From contig NZ_JAAZUI010000004.1 in assembly GCF_012524075.1 (NCBI RefSeq), positions 1 through 64,000 on the forward strand: a stretch of DNA of 64,000 nucleotides, given 5' to 3'. A program made the position numbers and the translations under genes. The notes below the pieces were generated by a model that saw only the letters and a list, made by a program, of their open reading frames with translations, made no database searches and was not told the DNA's origin. The stretch is from Lutibacter sp. B1 (lineage in GTDB: Bacteria > Bacteroidota > Bacteroidia > Flavobacteriales > Flavobacteriaceae). The stretch's first letter is position 1, and the number at the start of each line of letters is the position of its first letter. Positions 1-7,994 of this stretch are shown in pieces.

Positions 1-59
1 TGATAACTTAATCGAACTGTTTGATCTTTAAACTCTTTACTGTAAATACGTTTTTTCAT
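1..59 (-). CDS. IS3-family transposase OrfA, N-terminal fragment (runs off the window)
   Basis: The minus strand opens with ATG at 59-57 and reads MKKRIYSKEFKDQTVRLSY before the window ends. This matches the helix-turn-helix start of IS3/IS911-type OrfA proteins (pattern K-R-x-Y-S-x-E-F-K-x-x-x-V-x-L). Only 19 full codons are visible, so the downstream OrfB with its DDE catalytic domain is inferred, not seen. The gene lies just inside a candidate IS end (102-121), which supports the assignment. Confidence 0.72.
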   Translation of the reverse strand, partial: MKKRIYSKEFKDQTVRLSY

Positions 60-121
60 GTTTCTAAGATATTTGTTTTGTAACAAACGGTCTTAAATTT
101 TGTGTCCGAGTAAAGGTAACA
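1..121 (-). mobile_element. Partial insertion sequence (IS3-like), left end
   Basis: Read on the minus strand from 121, the sequence begins TGTTACCTTTACTCGGACAC. It has the TG start and internal GGACAC commonly seen in terminal repeats of IS3-family elements. About 43 bases further in, the OrfA start codon appears. The other end lies outside the window, so the terminal inverted repeat and target duplication cannot be checked. The boundary at 121 is inferred, and it coincides with the point where the neighbouring protein loses its expected C-terminus. Confidence 0.5.
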
Positions 122-477
122 ACTCCACTTTCTTTTATAGTTCCTTTTTTAAACAAATATTTTTTATCGAACATTTTAGAATTTTCAAAAAAAGTAACAT
201 TAAAAGCATTAGAAAGTTTTATAACATCTTCTTGAAGCAATTCAACTTTAGCAAAAGAATTTGCAGGCAAATTGTCAATTTTATGGCGAAAAAGAGAAGT
301 TTCAATACCTTTTTCTTCATCAAAACCTTTAGAAACTATTATAACCATTTCCAGCTCAACATCTTTATTGTTAATAATATAAGCATTCCAATCTTCACAT
401 TGAAATTCTTCATTATATTCTTTTACAACAGCCATGTAAACATTAGAAACCTCAGGTATTTGAATATCTTTTTTCAT
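64..477 (-). CDS. Conserved flavobacterial small protein, 3' end probably altered by IS insertion
   Basis: No known function. The product starts MKKDIQIPEVSNVYMAVV (137 residues from ATG 477; an ATG 24 bases upstream adds eight residues with no family support). It resembles a small conserved Flavobacteriaceae protein often found after pheS and sometimes mislabelled as a PheRS subunit. The shared core includes DWNAYIINN, VVSKG, RHKI and VTFFENSKMFDKKYLFKK. From memory, relatives end in a short segment containing PVM and RGVL. Here the reading frame instead runs about 19 codons into the IS end and stops at 64. The gene lies 88 bases downstream of pheS on the same strand and is probably co-transcribed. 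Whether the altered protein works is unknown. Confidence 0.62.
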   Translation of the reverse strand: MKKDIQIPEVSNVYMAVVKEYNEEFQCEDWNAYIINNKDVELEMVIIVSKGFDEEKGIETSLFRHKIDNLPANSFAKVELLQEDVIKLSNAFNVTFFENSKMFDKKYLFKKGTIKESGVVTFTRTQNLRPFVTKQIS

Positions 478-565
478 TGTTCCATTCTTCATCCTTCCCA
501 AAGGGAAAGAAACTTATAATTATTTTTACACGTATTTTTAATTTTCCCTTAAGGGATTCGGGGGC

Positions 566-1585
566 TTACAACACCGATTTAAATTGTTCTAAAAAGCGAA
601 CATCATTTTCGTAAAACATTCTAATATCAGGTATTTGGTATAGTAACATTGCAATACGCTCAATTCCCATTCCAAAAGCATAACCGGAATATATTTCAGG
701 GTCTATATTGGCGTTTTTAAGTACGTTTGGATCTACCATACCGCATCCCATAATTTCTAACCAGCCAGTTCCTTTAGTTATTTTATAATCGGTTTCAGTT
801 TCTAATCCCCAATAAATATCTACTTCAGCACTTGGCTCTGTAAAAGGGAAATAAGACGGGCGTAAACGTATTTTAGATTTGCCAAACATTTCTTTTGTAA
901 AATAAAGCAATGTTTGTTTTAAATCGGCAAAAGAAACATCAGTATCAATATACAAACCTTCAACTTGATGAAAGATACAATGTGCGCGAGCCGAAATATC
1001 TTCATTTCTAAATACACGACCCGGAGAAATGGTTCTAATAGGTGGTTTATGACTTTCCATATAACGCACTTGAACCGATGAAGTATGCGTACGCAATAAA
1101 ATATCAGGATTTGTTTCAATAAAAAAAGTATCCTGCATATCTCTTGCCGGATGATATTCAGGTAAATTTAAAGCGGTAAAATTATGCCAGTCATCTTCAA
1201 TTTCAGGACCTTCGGAAACTGTAAAGCCAACTCTTGAAAAAACATCGATAATTTTATTTCTAACTATTGAAATAGGGTGACGAGAGCCTAATTCAACAGG
1301 TTCTGCAGGTCTTGTTAAATCTCCATACAATCCTTTTTGCTCATTTTCATTTTCTATAGCTTCCTTTAGTTCATTAACTTTTTCCTGAGCAATATTTTTT
1401 AAAGTATTTAATGCTTGTCCAAATTCTTTTCTTTCAGCAGGAGCAACATTTTTAAATTCAACAAATAAATCGTTAAGAATTCCTTTTTTACCTAAAAATT
1501 TAATTCTAAAAGTTTCAATATCCTCTTTAACAGTAGCATTGAAAGCTGTTACTTCTCCAATCAGTTCTTTTACTTTATCTAACAT
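566..1585 (-). CDS. pheS: Phenylalanine--tRNA ligase alpha subunit
   Basis: Class II aminoacyl-tRNA synthetase subunit that charges tRNA-Phe as part of the cytoplasmic alpha2-beta2 enzyme. The 339 residues match normal bacterial PheS length. An N-terminal coiled-coil arm (about residues 1-90) binds tRNA. The catalytic core carries a motif 2 region ([19 protein letters not shown]) and motif 3 ([11 protein letters not shown]) near the C-terminus. The beta subunit gene pheT is not in this window, as is common in Bacteroidota. A TAAATTTG box (plus-strand CAAATTTA at 1606-1613) lies just upstream and could be the -7 element, but no good -33 partner is visible. A small conserved gene follows on the same strand. 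Confidence 0.97.
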   Translation of the reverse strand: MLDKVKELIGEVTAFNATVKEDIETFRIKFLGKKGILNDLFVEFKNVAPAERKEFGQALNTLKNIAQEKVNELKEAIENENEQKGLYGDLTRPAEPVELGSRHPISIVRNKIIDVFSRVGFTVSEGPEIEDDWHNFTALNLPEYHPARDMQDTFFIETNPDILLRTHTSSVQVRYMESHKPPIRTISPGRVFRNEDISARAHCIFHQVEGLYIDTDVSFADLKQTLLYFTKEMFGKSKIRLRPSYFPFTEPSAEVDIYWGLETETDYKITKGTGWLEIMGCGMVDPNVLKNANIDPEIYSGYAFGMGIERIAMLLYQIPDIRMFYENDVRFLEQFKSVL

Positions 1586-1605
1586 TTTACTTTAAAATTA
1601 GGATG

Positions 1606-1613
1606 CAAATTTA
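1606..1613 (-). promoter_or_regulatory. Candidate -7 box of pheS
   Basis: Minus-strand TAAATTTG fits the Bacteroidota -7 consensus TAnnTTTG and lies about 20 bases before the pheS start codon. No TTG is found at the expected distance, so this is a weak call. Confidence 0.35.
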
Positions 1614-1772
1614 CATAAATTTATTTTTATAAACCGGAATGTAAATTTAATAACATTCGTCTAAATTTTTTACAATCCCAGTATTTATAAAGCCTAAATG
1701 AAGCTATTTTAAAATAAATTTACGAAAACGTTTTAGTGTGTAAAATATATTACATAAATAAAACACTATATT

Positions 1773-1804
1773 TTGATTATAGTTTAAAATAATGAGTATA
1801 TTTG
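1773..1804 (+). promoter_or_regulatory. Promoter of the first glutamate dehydrogenase gene
   Basis: TTG at 1773-1775 (within TTTTG), 21 bases, then TATATTTG at 1797-1804. This is a full match to the primary-sigma pattern of Bacteroidota. It leaves a 5' leader of roughly 35 bases before the ATG at 1847. Confidence 0.65.
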
Positions 1805-1846
1805 TATTATAAATTAACATATAATTAAAATTACTAGCTATATATT

Positions 1847-3190
1847 ATGAAATCAAAAATAAAAAAGTTTATTGATTTAGTAAAAGAACGCAATCAATTT
1901 GAACCTGAATTTTTACAAGCTGTTGAAGAAGTTGCGGAAACTGTAATTCCATATATCGCTAGTCAAAAAATATATAATGGTAAAAATATTTTACTGAGAA
2001 TGGTTGAACCGGAGCGTGTAATAATGTTTCGTGTTCCATGGATTGATGATAAAGGTGAAATAGTTGTTAATAGGGGCTACCGTATTGAAATGAACTCTGC
2101 CATTGGACCCTATAAAGGTGGTTTACGATTTCACCCAACAGTTAATTTAAGTATTCTCAAATTTTTAGCTTTTGAGCAAGTATTTAAAAATGCATTAACA
2201 ACGTTGCCAATGGGTGGCGGTAAAGGTGGTTCAGATTTTGATCCTAAAGGAAAGTCGGACGGTGAAATTATGCGTTTTTGTCAAAGTTTTATGAGTGAAC
2301 TATTCCGTCATATAGGTCCAAATACCGATGTTCCTGCGGGTGATGTTGGCGTTGGAGGTAGAGAAATTGGTTATTTATTCGGAATGTATAAAAAATTGCG
2401 TAATGAATTTACTGGAGTTTTAACTGGAAAAGGAATGTCTTGGGGAGGTTCGTTAATTCGCCCTGAAGCTACAGGATATGGTACTGTTTATTTTGCTCAA
2501 AATATGTTAGAAACCAGAGGAGATTCTATTGAAGGTAAAACAGTAACGGTTTCAGGTTCAGGAAATGTTGCACAATATGCCTGCGAAAAAGCAACTCAGT
2601 TAGGTGCTAAAGTTGTTACATTATCAGATTCATCAGGATTTATTTATGACGAAGAAGGAATTAATGCCGATAAATTAGCCTATGTAATGGAGCTTAAAAA
2701 TGAAAAAAGAGGCAGAATTAACGAATATGTTAAAAAATATCCAAAAGCAAAATTCTTTAAAGATGAAAAACCTTGGGGTATAAAATGCGATGTAGCTTTG
2801 CCTTGTGCTATCCAAAATGAAATTAACAGTGATGATGCTAAAACACTTTTAGATAATGGATGCTATGTTGTTAGTGAAGGAGCTAATATGCCTTCTACAA
2901 TTGATGCGGCACACACATTTTTAGCAGCAAAAATTTTATATGCGCCGGGTAAGGCTGCTAATGCCGGTGGTGTGGCAACATCGGGTTTAGAAATGAGCCA
3001 AAACTCTTTACGTATTACTTGGACCAGAGAAGAAGTAGATGAAAAACTTAAAAATATCATGTCTGATATTCATGCATCTTGTATAAAATATGGTAAAAGA
3101 GATGATGGATATATAGATTATGTAACAGGAGCAAACATTTCCGGATTTGTTAAGGTTGCTGATGCAATGTTAGCACAAGGAGTTGTTTAA
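1847..3190 (+). CDS. gdhA: Glutamate dehydrogenase, predicted NADP(H)-type
   Basis: Reversibly converts 2-oxoglutarate and ammonium to glutamate in the cytoplasm. The 447 residues match the hexameric 50-kDa family. Substrate and catalytic residues are present: K90 in GPYKGG, K126 in GGGKGG and D166 in PAGDVG. The dinucleotide fold reads SGSGNVAQ (S238) and LSDSSG (S262). These match the Escherichia coli NADP enzyme; the clostridial NAD enzyme has Phe and Pro at these positions. I therefore infer NADPH use and an assimilatory role. The gene has its own promoter and terminator and is followed by a receiver/ATP-grasp protein and a second GDH paralogue. Confidence 0.95.
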   Translation: MKSKIKKFIDLVKERNQFEPEFLQAVEEVAETVIPYIASQKIYNGKNILLRMVEPERVIMFRVPWIDDKGEIVVNRGYRIEMNSAIGPYKGGLRFHPTVNLSILKFLAFEQVFKNALTTLPMGGGKGGSDFDPKGKSDGEIMRFCQSFMSELFRHIGPNTDVPAGDVGVGGREIGYLFGMYKKLRNEFTGVLTGKGMSWGGSLIRPEATGYGTVYFAQNMLETRGDSIEGKTVTVSGSGNVAQYACEKATQLGAKVVTLSDSSGFIYDEEGINADKLAYVMELKNEKRGRINEYVKKYPKAKFFKDEKPWGIKCDVALPCAIQNEINSDDAKTLLDNGCYVVSEGANMPSTIDAAHTFLAAKILYAPGKAANAGGVATSGLEMSQNSLRITWTREEVDEKLKNIMSDIHASCIKYGKRDDGYIDYVTGANISGFVKVADAMLAQGVV

Positions 3191-3215
3191 TTTTGAATAT
3201 ATTTACACTAATTAC

Positions 3216-3241
3216 GGGTTGTTTAAGTACAACCCTTTTTT
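3216..3241 (+). terminator. Intrinsic terminator after gdhA
   Basis: Perfect 7-bp stem GGGTTGT/ACAACCC with a 6-base loop, followed by a run of T. It lies 26 bases past the gdhA stop and separates gdhA from the next gene. Confidence 0.85.
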
Positions 3242-3309
3242 ATCTGTTTAAAGTTACTTGATATTAAAGTAAAATAATATCTTGCAATATAGAAGCAAGC
3301 TAGGTTAAA

Positions 3310-6300
3310 ATGAGAAAAAAGGTACTTCCGGATTTAAAAACGTATGAATTTGAAGAGGTTGCATTTAACCAATTAATGCAAAATCGAATCAATAAAGTTC
3401 TTATAGTTTGTTCTAACTACGATTTTTATATGTTAGAAGAAGATGGTAGAATTGACGAGCGTATTTTTAACGAATATACATCGTTAAACTTAAGATATCC
3501 TCCTAGTTTTTTACATGCTAATTCTGCCAAAAGAGCTATTAAAACGTTAAGTACAGATAAAATTGATTTGGTAATTACTTGGCTTGATATTGATAATTAC
3601 AAAGCTTTTGAAACTTCAAAACAAATAAAAGAGGCATTTCCAAATGTTCCTATTGCAGCGTTAAGTCATTATTCATCACAATTAAGAAGTAAATTAGAAA
3701 AGGAAAATCCCGGAGTTATAGATTTTGTTTTTCATTGGAATGGTAATGTTGATATTTTTTTAGCAATTATTAAGTTGACGGAAGATAGAATGAATGCTGA
3801 AAAAGATATTAATGAAATTGGCGTTAAAGCCATACTTTTGGTGGAAGATTCATTAAGATTTTACTCAAGATATTTACCAATCATCTACAAAATTTTACTG
3901 AAACAGGTAGATTCTTTTATGTCGGAAGGTTTAAATGAACACCGTAGAATGATGTTAATGAGAGGTAGGCCAAAAATATTGTTAGCTACACAATATGAAG
4001 AAGGTTTGACATTATTTCAAAAATATAAACACAACCTTTTAGGCGTTATATCGGATGTTTCATATTTTAAAGATGGTAAACGAGATTCTAAAGCAGGTTT
4101 TCAATTTTTAAAATATGTAAGAAGTATTGATAGGTATTTTCCATTTTTAATTCAATCTTCAGACAGCAATAACGAAAAATATGCTTTAGAACTAAAAGGG
4201 AAATTTTTATACAAACATTCATCTACCTTAGAGCAAGAAATTAAAAATTACATCAACAAGTATTTTTCATTTGGAGATTTTGAATTTTGGGATCCGGTTC
4301 AAATGAAAGTACTGAAAACAGCAAAAAATCTTAGTGAATTTCAAAAAGCTTTAAGTTCTGTTACCGATGAAGCTATTACATATCATGCCAAAAGAAGTGA
4401 ATACTCAAAGTGGTTACGATCGCGTGCACTTTTCCCTTTAGGAGACTTGTTTAGCAATGTTGAGTATGAAGATTTTGAAGATGTAAAACAAATCAGAGTA
4501 TTTTTAATAAATGCAATTAAAGCCTATCGTGTTTTTAAAGCAAGAGGAATAATTTCAAAATTTGATAAAAATAAATACGATGAATATTTAGGTTTTTCAC
4601 GAATAGGTGATGGCTCTTTAGGAGGAAAAGGTAGAGGTTTAGCTTTTATTGATTCATTTTTAAAAAGACATAAATTATTTAAAAAATATGATGATGTAAA
4701 CATATCTATTCCGCGTACAGTTGTGCTAAGTACCGAAGTTTTTGATGAGTTTATTGAAACATACGATTTGATCACTTTTGTTGCTGAAACTGATAACGAT
4801 GATGAAATTTTAAACAAATTTATTTCAAACCCTTTACCAAAATGGGTTTTAGAAGATATTCAGGCTTTTTTAAATATTGCTAAAACACCTATAGCTGTTC
4901 GATCTTCAAGTACATTAGAAGATTCACATTACCAACCGTTTGCAGGAATTTTTGCAACCTATATGCTTCCAAATACCGGAAAAGAAAAAATGTTAGAAAT
5001 GGTTAGTACAGCAATAAAATCTGTTTTTGCTTCAGCATTTTTTAAAAATAGTAAAGCATATTTAAAAGCAACATCACATTCTATTGAAGAAAGTAAAATG
5101 GCTGTAATTTTACAAGAGGTTGTTGGAAAACAATATGATAATCTTTTTTATCCAAACATATCAGGAGTTGCACGTTCAATTAATTTTTATCCTTTAGGAA
5201 ATGAGCAGCCTAGTGAAGGAATTGCCAATATTGCTTTAGGTTTGGGAGAAATTATTGTTGGAGGAGGTAAAACACTTAGATTTTCTCCTTATCATCCAAA
5301 AAAAGTATTACAACTATCATCTCCAAGTTCAACTTTAAGAGAAACGCAACAATATTTTTATGGGTTAGATATGAATCCGGATAGCTACAAAGCTTCTACA
5401 AGTGAGTCAATCAATAAAAAAAAGATAGTAATTAGAAGTGCTAAAGATCATCAAAAAGCATTAAAATTTGTAGCCTCAACATACGATTTGCAAAATAATG
5501 TTATAAAACCGGGTGTTTTACACGAAGGCATTCGTGTAGTAACATTTGATAATATTTTAAAATATAACACTTTCCCTCTACCTGAGATTTTGCAAGATTT
5601 GTTACGTATTGGTCAACGAGAAATGAGAAACCCAATTGAAATGGAGTTCGCAATAAATTTAGATGTACCAAAAGATAAACCAAGAGAATTCAGTTTTTTG
5701 CAAATTAGGCCAATAGTTGAAAGTAAGGAAATGGTAAGCGATTTGCCTGAAGATTTTAAACTTTCAGATAGTATAATATACTCAGAATCGGCTTTAGGAA
5801 ATGGAAAATATGAGCATATTCACGATTTAGTATATGTGAAGCCTGAAACATTTAATTCTGCAAATACAAGACAAATTGCAACTGCGGTAGAAGAGTTAAA
5901 CAGAAAATTTATAGAGCAAAACAAACACTATATTTTAGTGGGTCCGGGACGATGGGGTTCTAGCGATCCTTGGTTGGGTATACCGGTAATTTGGCCACAA
6001 ATATCTTCAGCAAAGGTAATTGTTGAAGCAGGACTTAATAATTTCAGGATAGATCCAAGTCAGGGAACTCATTTCTTTCAAAATTTAACATCGTTTAAAG
6101 TAGGTTATTTAACCATAAATCCTTTTATAAATGAAGGTTATTTTGATTTAGAATATTTGAACAATCATAAAGCGGTATATGAAAATACCTATTTACGACA
6201 TATAAGATTTAAAACATCTTTAACAGTAATTATTGAAGGAAAAAGTAATAAAGCAGCAATTTTTAAAGAAGGCTTTAAACAATTAAATGGTATGGAGCAA

Positions 6301-6345
6301 TTAGAAGATTTAATTGATGAATTACCTCCCGAAGGCTTTATGTAA
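3310..6345 (+). CDS. Receiver-like / PPDK-N ATP-grasp fusion protein (PEP synthase-like, catalytically atypical)
   Basis: A 1011-residue cytoplasmic protein usually labelled phosphoenolpyruvate synthase or PEP/pyruvate-binding protein. Residues 28-160 form a degenerate receiver-like domain: D93 is kept but the acidic pair is lost. Residues 173-320 form a second receiver with the usual set E179-D180, D249, S283 and K302. A PPDK-N ATP-grasp domain follows, with GGKGRGLAF at 438-446, AVRSSSTLED at 529-538 and the closing QIRPI at 798-802. After that, true PEP synthases have a phosphohistidine swivel domain and a PEP-binding barrel. Neither is seen; instead about 200 residues carry LVGPGRWGSSDPWLG (876-890) and SQGTHFFQN. 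It therefore cannot make PEP by the known route. It lies between two GDH genes. A role in sensing or modifying them is my inference. Confidence 0.8.
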   Translation: MRKKVLPDLKTYEFEEVAFNQLMQNRINKVLIVCSNYDFYMLEEDGRIDERIFNEYTSLNLRYPPSFLHANSAKRAIKTLSTDKIDLVITWLDIDNYKAFETSKQIKEAFPNVPIAALSHYSSQLRSKLEKENPGVIDFVFHWNGNVDIFLAIIKLTEDRMNAEKDINEIGVKAILLVEDSLRFYSRYLPIIYKILLKQVDSFMSEGLNEHRRMMLMRGRPKILLATQYEEGLTLFQKYKHNLLGVISDVSYFKDGKRDSKAGFQFLKYVRSIDRYFPFLIQSSDSNNEKYALELKGKFLYKHSSTLEQEIKNYINKYFSFGDFEFWDPVQMKVLKTAKNLSEFQKALSSVTDEAITYHAKRSEYSKWLRSRALFPLGDLFSNVEYEDFEDVKQIRVFLINAIKAYRVFKARGIISKFDKNKYDEYLGFSRIGDGSLGGKGRGLAFIDSFLKRHKLFKKYDDVNISIPRTVVLSTEVFDEFIETYDLITFVAETDNDDEILNKFISNPLPKWVLEDIQAFLNIAKTPIAVRSSSTLEDSHYQPFAGIFATYMLPNTGKEKMLEMVSTAIKSVFASAFFKNSKAYLKATSHSIEESKMAVILQEVVGKQYDNLFYPNISGVARSINFYPLGNEQPSEGIANIALGLGEIIVGGGKTLRFSPYHPKKVLQLSSPSSTLRETQQYFYGLDMNPDSYKASTSESINKKKIVIRSAKDHQKALKFVASTYDLQNNVIKPGVLHEGIRVVTFDNILKYNTFPLPEILQDLLRIGQREMRNPIEMEFAINLDVPKDKPREFSFLQIRPIVESKEMVSDLPEDFKLSDSIIYSESALGNGKYEHIHDLVYVKPETFNSANTRQIATAVEELNRKFIEQNKHYILVGPGRWGSSDPWLGIPVIWPQISSAKVIVEAGLNNFRIDPSQGTHFFQNLTSFKVGYLTINPFINEGYFDLEYLNNHKAVYENTYLRHIRFKTSLTVIIEGKSNKAAIFKEGFKQLNGMEQLEDLIDELPPEGFM

Positions 6346-6449
6346 AACAATAGCAACTATTAAATATTTATAACATAAGAATAACAATAGTTGAATTTAA
6401 TATGATTAATTTTAATAATAGATTTTATTTACGTTAAAACAGTAATATT

Positions 6450-7787
6450 ATGAAAGTGCAAGGTATATTAACAAACCTAGAAACCAAACATCCTGGTGAA
6501 AAAGAATATTTACAGGCTGTTCATGAAGTGTTGGAATCAATTGAAACAATTTACAATGAGAATCCACAATACGAAGCTGCTAAAATTATTGAACGTTTAG
6601 TTGAGCCGGATCGAATTTTAACATTTAGAGTTTCTTGGATGGACGATGCCGGAAATGTACATGTTAATTTAGGGTACAGAGTTCAGTTTAACAACGCAAT
6701 TGGCCCATACAAAGGTGGTATTCGCTTACACCCTAGTGTAAATTTGAGCATCCTTAAATTTTTAGGTTTTGAACAAATTTTCAAAAATGCCTTAACTACA
6801 TTACCTATGGGAGGCGGTAAAGGAGGTTCAGATTTTAACCCAAAAGGTAAGTCTGATGCCGAAATTATGCGTTTTTGCCAAGCTTTTATGTTAGAATTAT
6901 GGAGGATTATTGGACCAAGTGCCGATGTTCCTGCCGGTGATATTGGAACCGGAGGTAGAGAAATTGGATTTTTATACGGTATGTATAAAAAACTACAACA
7001 CGAAAATTCAGGAGTTTTAACAGGTAAGGGTTTAAATTGGGGAGGAAGTCTTATTAGACCGGAAGCAACCGGATTTGGAGCAACCTATTTTACCAAAGAA
7101 ATGTTAAAACTTGATGGAGATACTTTTAAAGATAAAGTAGTTTGTCTTTCAGGATTTGGAAACGTAACTTGGGGTGTTGCCCTAAAAGTTATTGAACTTG
7201 GAGGTAAAGTAATTACCATTTCGGGACCGGACGGATATGTACTTGATGAAAAAGGCTTAGACGCTGAAAAAATAAATTATTTATTAGCTCTAAGAGCTTC
7301 AAATAACGATATAGTTTCTCCTTATGTTGAAGTATTTCCTGAAGCTAAATTTATTCCGGGTAAAAAACCTTGGGAAGTACCTTGTGATATTGCAATGCCT
7401 TCAGCAATTCAAAATGAATTAGATGGAATTGATGCCGAAAATTTAATTAAAAATGGAGTTAAATATGTTGTAGAAGTTTCAAATATGGGCTGTACACCTG
7501 AAGCTATTTATGCTTTTCATAATGGAAAAATACCATTTGCTCCGGGTAAAGCTGCTAACGCCGGTGGAGTAGCTGTTTCCGGTTTAGAAATGTCGCAAAA
7601 TGCCATGAAATTAAACTGGACAAAAGAAGAAGTTGATGCTAAATTACATCAAATTATGTCGTCAATACATGAGGCTTGTTTAAAATACGGAACAGAAGAT
7701 GACGGCTATATTAACTACGTTAAAGGCGCTAATATTGCAGGTTTTATAAAAGTAGCCGATGCTATGTTAGACCAAGGAGTTATTTAA
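6450..7787 (+). CDS. Glutamate dehydrogenase paralogue, predicted NAD(H)-type
   Basis: A second 445-residue hexameric-type glutamate dehydrogenase. Active-site residues are conserved: K88 (GPYKGG), K124 (GGGKGG) and D164 (PAGDIG). The coenzyme site differs from the first copy. It reads SGFGNVTWG (F236) and ISGPDGY (P260), the arrangement of the NAD-specific Clostridium symbiosum enzyme, where the equivalent Phe238 and Pro262 disfavour NADPH. I infer a catabolic, NAD-linked role in oxidising glutamate. The gene starts 104 bases after the receiver/ATP-grasp gene on the same strand. No strong terminator separates them, so co-transcription is possible. Confidence is high for the family and moderate for the coenzyme. 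Confidence 0.93.
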   Translation: MKVQGILTNLETKHPGEKEYLQAVHEVLESIETIYNENPQYEAAKIIERLVEPDRILTFRVSWMDDAGNVHVNLGYRVQFNNAIGPYKGGIRLHPSVNLSILKFLGFEQIFKNALTTLPMGGGKGGSDFNPKGKSDAEIMRFCQAFMLELWRIIGPSADVPAGDIGTGGREIGFLYGMYKKLQHENSGVLTGKGLNWGGSLIRPEATGFGATYFTKEMLKLDGDTFKDKVVCLSGFGNVTWGVALKVIELGGKVITISGPDGYVLDEKGLDAEKINYLLALRASNNDIVSPYVEVFPEAKFIPGKKPWEVPCDIAMPSAIQNELDGIDAENLIKNGVKYVVEVSNMGCTPEAIYAFHNGKIPFAPGKAANAGGVAVSGLEMSQNAMKLNWTKEEVDAKLHQIMSSIHEACLKYGTEDDGYINYVKGANIAGFIKVADAMLDQGVI

Positions 7788-7826
7788 TTTTAGTGATTTA
7801 TGTTATAAAAAAGTTTCTAAAAGTTT

Positions 7827-7873
7827 AATTCTGAACGGTATACTGAGCGTAGCCGAAGTGTTGGTTCAGAATT
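7827..7873. repeat. Intergenic inverted repeat carrying the TGAGCG-AG-CGAAG motif
   Basis: AATTCTGAAC (7827-7836) and GTTCAGAATT (7864-7873) form a perfect 10-bp inverted repeat. The enclosed TGAGCGTAGCCGAAG (7844-7858) is a near copy of TGAGCGGAGTCGAAG at 7938-7952. It belongs to a family of short palindromic elements scattered between genes in Flavobacteriaceae. Confidence 0.6.
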
Positions 7874-7911
7874 TCATCATATTTATTCTCAATTATTATG
7901 AGAACCCTTAT

Positions 7912-7951
7912 TTCGATTCCGCTCAATAACCGGTTGCTGAGCGGAGTCGAA
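7912..7951. repeat. Palindromic intergenic element TTCGATTCCGCTCA...TGAGCGGAGTCGAA
   Basis: Two 14-base arms (7912-7925 and 7938-7951) pair with one G-T wobble across a 12-base loop. The right arm is a direct near-copy of the motif at 7844-7858. The element lies between the convergent GDH and restriction enzyme genes and may add to termination. Confidence 0.6.
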
Positions 7952-7955
7952 GCAT

Positions 7956-7992
7956 AGGTTGTCGAATGGTTTGCTTTTAAACAACCTTTTTA
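7956..7992. terminator. Weak terminator-like hairpin between convergent genes
   Basis: AGGTTGT (7956-7962) pairs with ACAACCT (7981-7987) across an 18-base loop, followed by TTTTATTTT. The long loop makes it a weak terminator for the GDH gene. Confidence 0.35.
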
Positions 7993-7994
7993 TT

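Noticed and set aside
64-501. PheRS alpha-subunit fragment
   Set aside because: The sequence is unrelated to PheS; such a label comes from the adjacent pheS gene. The complete pheS is at 566-1585.
3310-6345. Calling this gene phosphoenolpyruvate synthase
   Set aside because: The ATP-grasp part is present, but the phosphohistidine swivel domain and PEP-binding barrel are not seen; two receiver-like domains occupy the N-terminus.
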